A stretch of DNA of 64,000 bases. Source: Paludibacterium purpuratum. GTDB taxonomy: Bacteria > Pseudomonadota > Gammaproteobacteria > Burkholderiales > Chromobacteriaceae. The DNA lies in assembly GCF_004363805.1 (NCBI RefSeq), contig NZ_SNZP01000008.1, forward strand, positions 114,063-178,062, written 5' to 3'. The notes under the pieces are model-generated. The model made no database searches. It was not told the DNA's origin and was given only the letters and a program-made list of their open reading frames with translations. Below, piece after piece: positions 1 through 7,835 of the stretch; position 1 is the stretch's first letter; each line of letters opens with the position of its first letter. The position numbers were made by a program, and so were the translations under genes.

Positions 1-723
1 GCGCTTGATGCCGTCCACCAGCGATTCACGGCAGCCATACAGGTTGTCGAACTTCGATTTGGTAACGGAATCGTTGACGTTGAATGCAGGGAACGGCAGG
101 TGGCCATCCTTCTGCAATTGATACAGTCGATGCACGCCGGTCGTGGTCTCTTCGGTCACCCCCTTGATCAAGGCCAGACGCTTGGAGTACCACTGGCCGT
201 CAAGCGCCAGATGGCGCTGAATGGCGGCGTATAGCGCTGTCTCTTCGGGGTTGCCTGGGTTGGCGAGCACCTTCCGGTCGGCCTCGGCGCGCGCGCCCAG
301 CATCAACAGCAGCGTCGCATCGCCACCGTCGTCGAGAATCATGTTGGCGGCTTGTCCGGCCGGCCATTCGAAAATGCGGTGGGTGTATTCCCAGTATTCG
401 TCCAGGCTCTCTCCCTTGAAGGCGAACACGGGGATGCCGGCGGCGGCGATGGCAGCGGCGGCGTGGTCCTGAGTGGAGAAAATGTTGCACGATGCCCAGC
501 GAACCTCGGCGCCCAGCGCCACCAGCGTCTCGATCAGTACACCGGTTTGAATGGTCATGTGCAGCGAGCCGGCGATGCGCGCGCCAGCCAGCGGCCGCGA
601 ATGGCCATACTCGGCTCGCAAAGCCATCAACCCGGGCATTTCGGTCTCGGCAATACTGAGTTCCTTGCGGCCCCAGTCGGCCTGCTTGATGTCGGCAACC
701 AGATAATCGGTGAAGTCAGCCAT
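1..723 (-). CDS. ahcY: Adenosylhomocysteinase, N-terminal part (runs off window start)
   Basis: Hydrolyses S-adenosyl-L-homocysteine to adenosine and homocysteine, clearing the inhibitory product of SAM-dependent methylation; cytosolic, NAD-dependent. Reading back from the ATG at 723 gives 241 codons with no stop to the window edge, beginning [18 protein letters not shown]. Family landmarks include [16 protein letters not shown] (about residues 56-71), the [16 protein letters not shown] segment and [17 protein letters not shown] close to the window edge. The C-terminal part of the NAD domain lies outside. The start follows an AAAGGAAG ribosome-binding site. It lies directly downstream of metK on the same strand, with a SAH riboswitch in the gap, so its expression is probably set by SAH. 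Identification is firm. Confidence 0.96.
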   Translation of the reverse strand, partial: MADFTDYLVADIKQADWGRKELSIAETEMPGLMALRAEYGHSRPLAGARIAGSLHMTIQTGVLIETLVALGAEVRWASCNIFSTQDHAAAAIAAAGIPVFAFKGESLDEYWEYTHRIFEWPAGQAANMILDDGGDATLLLMLGARAEADRKVLANPGNPEETALYAAIQRHLALDGQWYSKRLALIKGVTEETTTGVHRLYQLQKDGHLPFPAFNVNDSVTKSKFDNLYGCRESLVDGIKR

Positions 724-813
724 CGTGTCTTCCTTTACACGCGGCCGAGGGGGAAGGAGGCAAAAGCGCTTACCTGTCCTCCCGCACCTCGGCACGGATT
801 GTCAGGTAAGCGC
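724..813 (-). promoter_or_regulatory. Expression platform of the SAH riboswitch
   Basis: Two competing structures are visible. The aptamer 3' strand (803-813) is perfectly complementary over 11 nt (GCGCTTACCTG/CAGGTAAGCGC) to 766-776. The alternative is a hairpin joining 787-793 (GCCGAGG in mRNA) to 744-750 (CCTCGGC), extended by GGAGG/CCTCC. The latter buries a CTCCTTCC stretch (752-759) that could otherwise pair with the ahcY Shine-Dalgarno AAAGGAAG (729-736). The SD also sits in the loop of a small CGTGT/ACACG hairpin (724-740). Inference: SAH binding favours the second hairpin and frees the SD, an ON switch. Confidence 0.6.
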
Positions 814-862
814 CGTTTTGAACCGGGCCTGGGACGCTTAGCGTCTCGCAGCGCTTCCCGGA
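807..862 (-). promoter_or_regulatory. SAH riboswitch aptamer upstream of ahcY
   Basis: In the mRNA sense the segment reads CCGGGAAGCGCTGCGA, a GACGC/GCGTC hairpin, CCCAGGCCCGG, then TTCAAAACGGCGCTTA. This is the arrangement of the S-adenosylhomocysteine riboswitch found upstream of ahcY in beta- and gammaproteobacteria: P1 (CCGGG/CCCGG), P2 hairpin, conserved GCGCTGC and CCCAGGC elements, and a 3' GCGCT strand that can form the pseudoknot with AGCGC. Aptamer boundaries are by eye. It starts about 10 nt after the metK stop, so it can act on metK read-through as well as on any local promoter. Confidence 0.9.
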
Positions 863-872
863 TGCAATCGAT

Positions 873-2042
<1,170 letters not shown>

Positions 2043-2118
2043 TTTGATGTGCTTTCCGAATAATCTACATTCGTAATGATAAAATACGCGACTTTAACGC
2101 GACTTGAATCCCTTGCCC

Positions 2119-3006
2119 ATGGCTTCGCTGGTCAAACTGCTACTCTCCATGCTCGCCCGTCTGCCGCTAGGCTGGCTACAGATGCTCGGGGCCTTGCTCG
2201 GCCGACTCACCTTGAGTCTGTCAGCGTCCTACCGTGCCCGCATGGAGGAAAACCTCAAACATAGCAAAATTCTTCAAAATTATCAGCTTTTTCCCAAGGC
2301 GGTCAAACAATGCGCGGCGGAAACCGGCAAGGGTGCGCTCGAGCTGGCCATCGCCTGGTGCCGCGCGCCGCGGGATATCGCGCGCATGGTACAGGCTTGC
2401 GACGGCTGGGAGCATGTCGAGGCAGCCATCGCCGCCGGCCACGGCATCGTCTTCGTCACCCCGCATCTGGGTAGTTACGACATCGCGGGACGCTACATCA
2501 GCCATCGTCTGCCGTTTCCGCTAACCGCCATGTACCGTCCGCCAAAACTTGCCTGGCTGGAGCCGGTGATGAACGCAGGTCGTGCCCGCGGCAAGGGCAA
2601 AACCGCACCGGCCACCGGCGCGGGAGTGCGCGTGCTCATGAAAGCGCTTAAATCGGGCGAAGCCACCATCATTTTGCCCGATCAGGTACCGGGCAACGGC
2701 GAAGGGGTTTGGGCACCGTTTTTCGGCCGCCCCGCCTACACCATGACCCTGGTGCCGCGCCTGGCGATGGTGCAGGGAGTGGAAACGCTGCTGTTCTATG
2801 GCGAGCGTCTGGCGGGCGGCAAGGGCTTCAAAGTGCATATCCGCCCGCTGCCGGAACCATTTAGCGGCGACAAGATGGCCGATGCGGCCGTACTCAATCG
2901 CGCCGTCGAGTCGCTGATCGCCGAGAATCCGCTGCAATACCTGTGGAGTTACAACCGCTATAAATGCCCGGCGGGCGTGGAACCGCCGGCGGCAAGACAA
3001 GGATGA
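2119..3006 (+). CDS. LpxL/HtrB-family lipid A late acyltransferase (first copy)
   Basis: Probable inner-membrane enzyme adding a secondary acyl chain to Kdo-lipid A or a precursor. The 295-residue product has an N-terminal hydrophobic anchor (MASLVKLLLSMLARLPLGW), the HX4D catalytic motif in TPHLGSYDI at about residue 120, a MYRPPK-like substrate motif and a central LPDQVPGNGEG motif typical of the lysophospholipid acyltransferase superfamily. The ATG at 2119 is chosen over an upstream in-frame TTG at 2104 because the hydrophobic anchor begins there. Its stop overlaps the start of the next acyltransferase (ATGA), so the two are translationally coupled. Whether it is LpxL or LpxM in specificity cannot be read from sequence. 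Confidence 0.9.
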   Translation: MASLVKLLLSMLARLPLGWLQMLGALLGRLTLSLSASYRARMEENLKHSKILQNYQLFPKAVKQCAAETGKGALELAIAWCRAPRDIARMVQACDGWEHVEAAIAAGHGIVFVTPHLGSYDIAGRYISHRLPFPLTAMYRPPKLAWLEPVMNAGRARGKGKTAPATGAGVRVLMKALKSGEATIILPDQVPGNGEGVWAPFFGRPAYTMTLVPRLAMVQGVETLLFYGERLAGGKGFKVHIRPLPEPFSGDKMADAAVLNRAVESLIAENPLQYLWSYNRYKCPAGVEPPAARQG

Positions 3007-3875
3007 CGATGAAAATTTTATTTGCGCTGCTGTGGCTAATCCGACTACTGCCCATGCCACTGATCGGCGCGCTGGCCTGGGGACTTGGCAACATCGCGTG
3101 GGCTTTAGCCGCCGACCGGCGTCGCGTCGGTCTGATCAACCTGCGACGCTGTTTCCCCGAAATGACCGATGCCGAGCGCCATCGGCTGCTACGACGCAAC
3201 TTCCGCTACATGATGCGGCTGATGCTGGAGTACGGCGTGGTCTGGTGGAGTTCGGCCAAGCGCCTGGATCGGCTGGTCACCATCAAGAACCTGCACTATG
3301 TGACAGATCTGCGAAACCAGGGCCGCGATGTGATCCTGTTCTACCCGCACTTCGTCGGTTTCGAAATGTGCGTGTTCGCACTCAATCAACATCTACCGCT
3401 TGTCAGCGTCTACTCGGCACAGAAAAACGATACGCTCGACGCGCAGATTTACCGGGGCAGACAGCGTTATAACAACGCCTACATCGTCTCGCGCCAGGAA
3501 GGCTTGCGTCCGATCATCAAGGCCATGCGCAAGGATCACGCGCCGTTCCTCTATCTGCCGGATCAGGACTACGGCGCTCGCGATTCGATCTTCGTCAAGT
3601 TCTTCGGTATCGACACCGCCACCATCACCGGCTTGTCGCGCATTAGCCAACTGGCTCGCGCCGCGGTGGTGCCGGCCATTGCCCGCCGCGTGGGCAACCG
3701 CTGCGAATTGGAGTTCTACCCGCCGTGGGACGACTTCCCCAGCGACGATGTCGTCGCCGACACGCAGCGCATGAACAGCTTCCTGGAAGAGCGCATCCGC
3801 GAACAGCCCGATCAATACTTCTGGCTACACAAGCGTTTCAAGACGCGCCCGCAAGGCGAAGAGAGCTTTTACTAA
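3003..3875 (+). CDS. LpxL/HtrB-family lipid A late acyltransferase (second copy)
   Basis: A second late acyltransferase of 290 residues, about the same size as the first but clearly diverged. It has an N-terminal membrane anchor (residues 3-30, LFALLWLIRLLPMP...), an R-R-x2-L-I-N-L-R-R-C-F-P segment characteristic of HtrB-type enzymes, an HX4E motif (YPHFVGFEM, about residue 120; the E. coli LpxL dyad is also His/Glu) and a LPDQDYG motif near residue 185. The start overlaps the preceding stop by ATGA; an alternative ATG lies at 3009. A pair with HX4D and HX4E motifs suggests two acyl positions on lipid A are served by one operon. Confidence 0.9.
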   Translation: MTMKILFALLWLIRLLPMPLIGALAWGLGNIAWALAADRRRVGLINLRRCFPEMTDAERHRLLRRNFRYMMRLMLEYGVVWWSSAKRLDRLVTIKNLHYVTDLRNQGRDVILFYPHFVGFEMCVFALNQHLPLVSVYSAQKNDTLDAQIYRGRQRYNNAYIVSRQEGLRPIIKAMRKDHAPFLYLPDQDYGARDSIFVKFFGIDTATITGLSRISQLARAAVVPAIARRVGNRCELEFYPPWDDFPSDDVVADTQRMNSFLEERIREQPDQYFWLHKRFKTRPQGEESFY

Positions 3876-3888
3876 CGTATCCGCCCCC

Positions 3889-4407
3889 TTATCGCCAACC
3901 GGGTGGAGGCGGCGGCATCACGTACGCCGGTCGTCGAGGCGGCGGAGCAGGAGCGGCCTCGGCACGCGCGAAGCCGCCGTACATCGGTACGCGCTCGCCT
4001 TTGGCATACATGCACTGGACATACGCCTGATCATAGCGTTGCTGTGTCATGCGCGCCGAAGCATTGGCGGCATCCGTGCCGGCCAGCGCGCCCCCCAACA
4101 AGCCGACGCCAGCGCCGACACCGGCGCCTTGATGATTTCCGCCGATCAGCGCCCCGGCCGCCGCACCGACTACCGTACCCACGGCGGCCGATGTCAGTGC
4201 GCTATGGCCGGCGTTTTGCTCTGCGCTCACGCCGTCCCCCTGGTATTGGGCATACTGGCGGCAACTCGCGTCATCCGCCTGAAACTGCTCGAACGTTTTG
4301 TCGGCCCCCGGCATGACCATCACCGATGGACCGGTCGGATAGCTTGCGCAGGCCGTCAGCGTCAGCAATCCGGACAGACGGCACAGCGAAATGACCGTCA
4401 GCCTCAT
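3889..4407 (-). CDS. Glycine-zipper lipoprotein-like secreted protein
   Basis: The 172-residue product begins MRLTVISLCRLSGLLTLTAC, a signal peptide with a lipobox-like LTAC, so it is probably a lipoprotein. The middle (about residues 65-110) is glycine- and alanine-rich with repeated small-residue spacing (VGTVVGAAAGALIGG, GAGVGAGVGLLGGALAG), the pattern of glycine-zipper outer-membrane proteins. The tail is proline-rich (PPPRRP, PPPPPGWR). The start at 4407 overlaps the preceding gene's stop as ATGA, so they are co-transcribed. Specific function is unknown; an envelope role is inferred from the signal sequence and zipper only. It ends 13 bp from the convergent acyltransferase operon. Confidence 0.75.
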   Translation of the reverse strand: MRLTVISLCRLSGLLTLTACASYPTGPSVMVMPGADKTFEQFQADDASCRQYAQYQGDGVSAEQNAGHSALTSAAVGTVVGAAAGALIGGNHQGAGVGAGVGLLGGALAGTDAANASARMTQQRYDQAYVQCMYAKGERVPMYGGFARAEAAPAPPPRRPAYVMPPPPPGWR

Positions 4408-4760
4408 GGCGCATCCTCCCCTTCTGGCGGGGAGGCCGGGACAGGCAGCCAAGGCCCCTTGCATTTCTGTACGTACGGGTAATAGCCCTTGGGTTTATTG
4501 CAGTAATACCAAGTATTCCCCGATGTCGGCGCGGTCGACACCTCGTTGGCCGGCATCTGCTGTACATAAACCGGCGGCGCACTCGGCACCACCACGGCCG
4601 GCGGCGGATAAGCATACACTGGCGCCGGCACCACGTAGACGGGCTGATGCCAGTAAGGGCCGAAGCCGAAGCCCACGCCAACCACGACATGCGCGGCCAT
4701 CGCGTTGGCGGCTATCGACCCGACAAAGAGCGCCGGGACGATCTTGCCGATCCATTTCAT
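4404..4760 (-). CDS. Secreted small protein with C-terminal WYYC...YYPYV...C motif
   Basis: The 118-residue product has a signal peptide (MKWIGKIVPALFVGSIAANAMAA), a Val/Pro/Tyr-rich middle (YVVPAPVYAYPPPAVVVP) and a C-terminal element WYYC-x3-PKGYYPYVQKC-x3-W-x-PVPA. The same element recurs in the neighbouring gene at 4820-5227. Two conserved cysteines could form a disulfide. Proteins of this design are common in betaproteobacteria and are annotated as hypothetical; I know no assigned function. It overlaps the next gene by ATGA and follows the homologous gene by about 60 bp, so the three genes at 3889-5227 probably form one operon. Confidence 0.75.
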   Translation of the reverse strand: MKWIGKIVPALFVGSIAANAMAAHVVVGVGFGFGPYWHQPVYVVPAPVYAYPPPAVVVPSAPPVYVQQMPANEVSTAPTSGNTWYYCNKPKGYYPYVQKCKGPWLPVPASPPEGEDAP

Positions 4761-4819
4761 AATGAACTCCTCATGCGGCTATCCATTGTGCAAGCAGGCC
4801 ATCCCGTGTGCATTGAGCT

Positions 4820-5227
4820 TCATGGACGCGCCGGCACCATTTCCCAGTGACGGCATTCGGGCACATAGGGGTAATAGCCGGCCGGATGACGGCAGTAATA
4901 CCAAACCTGAGCGGGTGCGGGCGGTGCGGCGACAACGACCGGCGGCGTGTAGGGATCCGGGTACGGATACACCGGTGCCACATAGGAATACCAAATACCG
5001 CCGACGATCCACCACCAGCCGTCGCGACCGTCATGATGGCCGTGGTACCAGTTGCCGCCGCGCCATACCGTGACGTCGCGCTCGTGGAAGCGATGAATAT
5101 CGCCGGACCATCCGTCATGTCGGCGCCAATTCTGGTCGCCGTCATGATGATCGTGATCGGCCAAGGCCGGTTGTCCCAAGCAGGCAGCGCTGATGCCCAG
5201 TAAAGCCAGAATGAATTTGATGTTCAT
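4820..5227 (-). CDS. Secreted His-rich small protein with C-terminal WYYC...YYPYV...C motif
   Basis: The 135-residue product begins MNIKFILALLGISAACLGQPALA, a signal peptide, followed by a His/Asp-rich mature N-terminus (DHDHHDGDQNWRRHDGW) that could bind metal. It has a Trp/Gly-rich middle (RGGNWYHGHHDGRDGWWW) and a C-terminal element VWYYCRHPAGYYPYVPEC with a trailing W and VPARP. That element matches the C-terminus of the gene at 4404-4760. The start at 5227 is preceded by AAGGAAAT; an upstream in-frame ATG at 5308 has no signal peptide behind it and was not used. Function unknown; export and possible metal binding are inference. Confidence 0.75.
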   Translation of the reverse strand: MNIKFILALLGISAACLGQPALADHDHHDGDQNWRRHDGWSGDIHRFHERDVTVWRGGNWYHGHHDGRDGWWWIVGGIWYSYVAPVYPYPDPYTPPVVVAAPPAPAQVWYYCRHPAGYYPYVPECRHWEMVPARP

Positions 5228-5482
5228 GAATCGTATTTCCTTCAGGGGGATGGTATGAAACCGCCAGCCCGCTGGCGCCTTCGGCGGGGTTTGCAACCCA
5301 ACCGGCACGCTACGCGTTCATGCCCGGGGAATGGAGTTGATCTCGTTGTTATCGACGAGGTCGCGCATGGCGCGTCGACTTCGTCTTTTGGATTTGCTTA
5401 CTTTATGCCGCAAAAACATGTCTTATCTGTTTAGCGACAATTAACAAATATGTCAGCGAGGCGAAATTGCTGCATGCCATAA
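5228..5482. other. Intergenic region upstream of the small-secreted-protein operon
   Basis: This gap, with the terminator at 5483-5512, makes about 310 bases without a gene. It must hold the promoter for the minus-strand genes at 3889-5227. The AT-rich part at about 5395-5455 is the likely place, but no convincing -35/-10 pair was found. No coding potential was recognised on either strand. Confidence 0.5.
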
Positions 5483-5512
5483 GACAAAGCCCCCGGACAA
5501 TGCCGGGGGCCT
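5483..5512 (-). terminator. Rho-independent terminator after the DUF799 lipoprotein operon
   Basis: The inverted repeat GCCCCCGG-N6-CCGGGGGC at 5489-5510 is followed in the minus sense by TTTGTCTT. It lies just beyond the stop of the DUF799 gene (5538) and closes the three-gene lipoprotein operon. Confidence 0.85.
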
Positions 5513-5537
5513 TGCAATGCGACTGTCGTCCTCGAAT

Positions 5538-6203
5538 TCAGTCCGTGCCGTATTTCGGCGAGCGCGGCCCATACAGGATGCCGTTGAAGCGCCCGGCTTC
5601 CAGTAGCCGCTGATCGGCGACGCCGGCCACCGGATACGCCGCATCGCTCACCTTGTTGACCACTTGCTTGATCGCGGCCGCGATCAACTGCACCAGCAGG
5701 CCATTATTATTGTTGTTATCGTTCTCCGCGCTGGAGGCGTAGCCGGTACCAGTCCACAGCTCGGTATTGTTACGCAAGTCCACCAATCTGGCGGTCACGC
5801 TCACCGTCGCCACGCTATCGAAGACCTGGTAGCTGACCCCATACTTGTTGATATCGATGTACAGGGCGGCATCCGCGCCGAAGATCTGCCGCAACTTGGC
5901 CGGCGCAACCGCGTGAATGTCGTTGGCGGTCGTCAGGCCGTTCTGCTTAAACGTCTCGGAGACCAGGCTGACGGGAAGCACATAGTAACCGGCCTCTGCC
6001 AGTGGGTAGGTGACCTGTGCCAACACGCCGTTGCCGGCGTTCACATCGGTCGCTTCGCTCACCGGCGGCAAGACCAGAATTGAATGCGGTTTGCTGTTCT
6101 TGAAAGCGGTGTAATCCACTTGCTTGGGCGGTTGTACAGCACAGGCGGCCAGCAACGAGACAAGGCCGACTGCGAACAGCGATTTACTCATGTATTTCAA
6201 CAT
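5538..6203 (-). CDS. DUF799 / GNA1162-family outer-membrane lipoprotein
   Basis: The 221-residue product has a lipoprotein signal (MLKYMSKSLFAVGLVSLLAAC, lipobox LAAC at about residues 18-21). The mature region resembles the DUF799 family that includes meningococcal GNA1162: YTAFKNSKPHSILVLPPV, YYVLPVSLVSETFKQNGLT, and FGADAALYIDINKYG. A poly-Asn stretch (DNNNNNG) occurs near residue 163. It is the last gene of a CsgG-like/DUF4810/DUF799 trio, 8 bp after the DUF4810 stop, a grouping seen in many proteobacteria. The GNA1162 structure resembles TolB-type N-terminal domains; its biological role is unsettled. Family call is firm, function is not. Confidence 0.85.
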   Translation of the reverse strand: MLKYMSKSLFAVGLVSLLAACAVQPPKQVDYTAFKNSKPHSILVLPPVSEATDVNAGNGVLAQVTYPLAEAGYYVLPVSLVSETFKQNGLTTANDIHAVAPAKLRQIFGADAALYIDINKYGVSYQVFDSVATVSVTARLVDLRNNTELWTGTGYASSAENDNNNNNGLLVQLIAAAIKQVVNKVSDAAYPVAGVADQRLLEAGRFNGILYGPRSPKYGTD

Positions 6204-6211
6204 GTCGATCT

Positions 6212-6580
6212 CTATTTTTTCAGATTGGACAGCAGATAGTTCATGTAAGGCGCCGATTCGGGAAATAGCTTTTGCTCGGCCTGAAAATTCTGCAGCATCA
6301 TGCTGTTGTTGCCGATACTGGCATAGAGCATGCCCAGATGGGCGTAGTAGCCCGGCGGCGGCGTGTTGCCCTTGGCGCGGATTTTCTGCAAATCCTCTTC
6401 CATTTCTGCGATCTGCTTATCCGGCCCGCTTTTCTGGTCGCCGCGCAGATAGCTATATACATGCGGCTGGTAACCTTCCCATTGATACATGGTCTGCGGC
6501 TGCGATGCACAGGCGCCGAGTCCGGCACATGCAGCCAGCATCAACACCAGGCCGCCCCGTTTCTGCATTGTCGATTTCAT
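6212..6580 (-). CDS. DUF4810-family lipoprotein
   Basis: The 122-residue product has a lipoprotein signal ending LGACASQP (Cys near residue 24). The mature protein starts with MYQWEGYQPHVYSYL, then a charged helical segment (DKQIAEMEEDLQKIRAKG), then a TPR-like stretch (PPPGYYAHLGMLYASIGN, MLQNFQAEQKLFPES). This matches the DUF4810 family, which almost always sits between a CsgG-like and a DUF799 lipoprotein gene, as here (18 bp downstream of the CsgG-like stop and 8 bp upstream of DUF799). Probably one component of an outer-membrane lipoprotein complex; no activity is known. Confidence 0.85.
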   Translation of the reverse strand: MKSTMQKRGGLVLMLAACAGLGACASQPQTMYQWEGYQPHVYSYLRGDQKSGPDKQIAEMEEDLQKIRAKGNTPPPGYYAHLGMLYASIGNNSMMLQNFQAEQKLFPESAPYMNYLLSNLKK

Positions 6581-6598
6581 TTTCGTTCTGTCCGTCGA

Positions 6599-7279
6599 TT
6601 ATTGTTGCTTTGGATGCCACGCGCCCGACTCGATGCCTTCGACCAGATGATCGACGGCTTCGCGAATCGCCAGGTCAAGCACCTTACCGTTCAACGTGGA
6701 GTCATAGCTGGCCGTGCCGCCAAAACCGAGGATTTCGCGATTCGACAACTTGTACTCGCCGGCACCCATGCTGGAATACACGACTTCGGAAGTGTGGGTA
6801 TTGACAACGTTCAGGCTGACCTTGGCGTAGGCGATCTGTTGTTTGCCACTGCCCAGGAGGCCGAACAACTGGTCGTCACCGACTTCCTTACGGCCAAATT
6901 CGCTCACGTCGCCGGTAATGACGAAGTCCGCCCCCTTCAGCGATTGGGTCTTTTTCTGCAGTCCGGCCTCTTGCTGGATCTCCGCCATGTTGTCGCGATC
7001 GAGCACATTAAAGCGATTGGTCTGCTGCAGATGGGTAATCAAGATGGTTTTGGCCTGCGAGCCGACATGATCGATGCCATCGGAGAAAACGCCACGCATA
7101 TAGTTAGAACGGTTGTCGAACTTGCCGACGGCGATCGGCGCGCGCAGTCCGTTATAAGGCCGAGCGGCACTGCTCACTTGCTGAACGGCCAATGACTGGG
7201 ACGTCTCGGTCGCACAGCCGGTCAACAGGGCGACAAGTGCGGCTAAAGCCAGCAAAGGCTTCGCGGGTTGGTTGAACAT
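6599..7279 (-). CDS. CsgG/HfaB-family lipoprotein
   Basis: The 226-residue product has a lipoprotein signal peptide ending LLTGC at about residue 24. CsgG-type features follow: APIAVGKFDNRSNYMRGVF, an RFNVLDRDNMAEIQQE segment, GADFVITGDVSEFG and YAKVSLNVVNTHTSEVV. CsgG itself forms an outer-membrane pore exporting curli subunits; HfaB secretes holdfast anchors. No curli gene is present here, so the partner is unknown. The ATG at 7279 follows a GGAGAG site; an upstream ATG (7309) would spoil the signal peptide. First gene of the trio; a TATAAT hexamer at 7327-7332 may be its -10 element. Confidence 0.85.
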   Translation of the reverse strand: MFNQPAKPLLALAALVALLTGCATETSQSLAVQQVSSAARPYNGLRAPIAVGKFDNRSNYMRGVFSDGIDHVGSQAKTILITHLQQTNRFNVLDRDNMAEIQQEAGLQKKTQSLKGADFVITGDVSEFGRKEVGDDQLFGLLGSGKQQIAYAKVSLNVVNTHTSEVVYSSMGAGEYKLSNREILGFGGTASYDSTLNGKVLDLAIREAVDHLVEGIESGAWHPKQQ

Positions 7280-7326
7280 GAGCTTTCTCTCCACCTCGAA
7301 GGCAAACAATTTACAAAAAGATAAAC

Positions 7327-7332
7327 ATTATA
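7327..7332 (-). promoter_or_regulatory. Possible -10 element of the CsgG-like operon
   Basis: A perfect TATAAT on the minus strand, 47 bases before the CsgG-like start codon, in an AT-rich stretch. The -35 region 17 bp upstream (ATACAC) is poor, so the promoter may be activator dependent or the match fortuitous. Confidence 0.4.
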
Positions 7333-7507
7333 AAGACATCAATGATGATGTGTATAAGTAACAACTTAAATATTCATTTCAGATAGTCATTGTTGCGCCA
7401 TCGGCAACATTTGCACAAGTCTAAGCGGGTTTCGTCACGAATTGTCAAACAATCGAAAAAGGAAAACCGCGGGGTCAGAGGCAGGAACGGAACAGGGTAA
7501 ATGCGAT

Positions 7508-7528
7508 GCCGGGGACAAAGTCCCCGGC
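7508..7528 (-). terminator. Hairpin terminator at the end of the nuo operon
   Basis: The perfect stem GCCGGGGAC/GTCCCCGGC with an AAA loop lies just after the DUF2818 stop (7534). The downstream sequence in the minus sense (ATCGCATTTACCC) has only a short T-run, so it may be an imperfect terminator or an RNA-stabilising stem. Confidence 0.6.
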
Positions 7529-7533
7529 CAGGA

Positions 7534-7827
7534 TCAGGAGCGCGGATGCCAGAAGTAGCGCCAGGTAAAGCCGGGGAACGCGAAGACGACGAACAAGGCG
7601 AAGGTGCTGGCATAGAACTGCCAGTTCTGCTCATGCACCGGCATCAATCGGGCTTCCAGCAAGCGGGCAAACACTCCCACCAGCAGATACAGCACGACGA
7701 ACTCCAGCAAGCGCCAGGCAAAACGCTTGTGGGCCGTCGCCACCACCCCGCCGATGCGCGAGAGCAAAAACGGCAGGTTGGCGGCGATCAGCGCCACAAT
7801 CAGCAGGACGGTCACACTGGCTTGCAT
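7534..7827 (-). CDS. DUF2818 family inner-membrane protein, last gene of the nuo operon
   Basis: The 97-residue product begins MQASVTVLLIVALIAANLPF and has about three membrane segments (residues 3-21, 39-58, 76-90) with a basic loop (GGVVATAHKRFAWRLLEF) and a conserved NWQFYASTFALF segment. It matches the DUF2818 family, which in betaproteobacteria lies directly after nuoN. Location implies a role in complex I assembly or stability, but this is not established. It starts 8 bp after the nuoN stop. Confidence 0.85.
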   Translation of the reverse strand: MQASVTVLLIVALIAANLPFLLSRIGGVVATAHKRFAWRLLEFVVLYLLVGVFARLLEARLMPVHEQNWQFYASTFALFVVFAFPGFTWRYFWHPRS

Positions 7828-7835
7828 GGCGGCGC

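Noticed and set aside
2104..2118. Upstream TTG start for the first acyltransferase
   Set aside because: Adds five residues before the hydrophobic anchor with no better ribosome-binding site; ATG at 2119 preferred.
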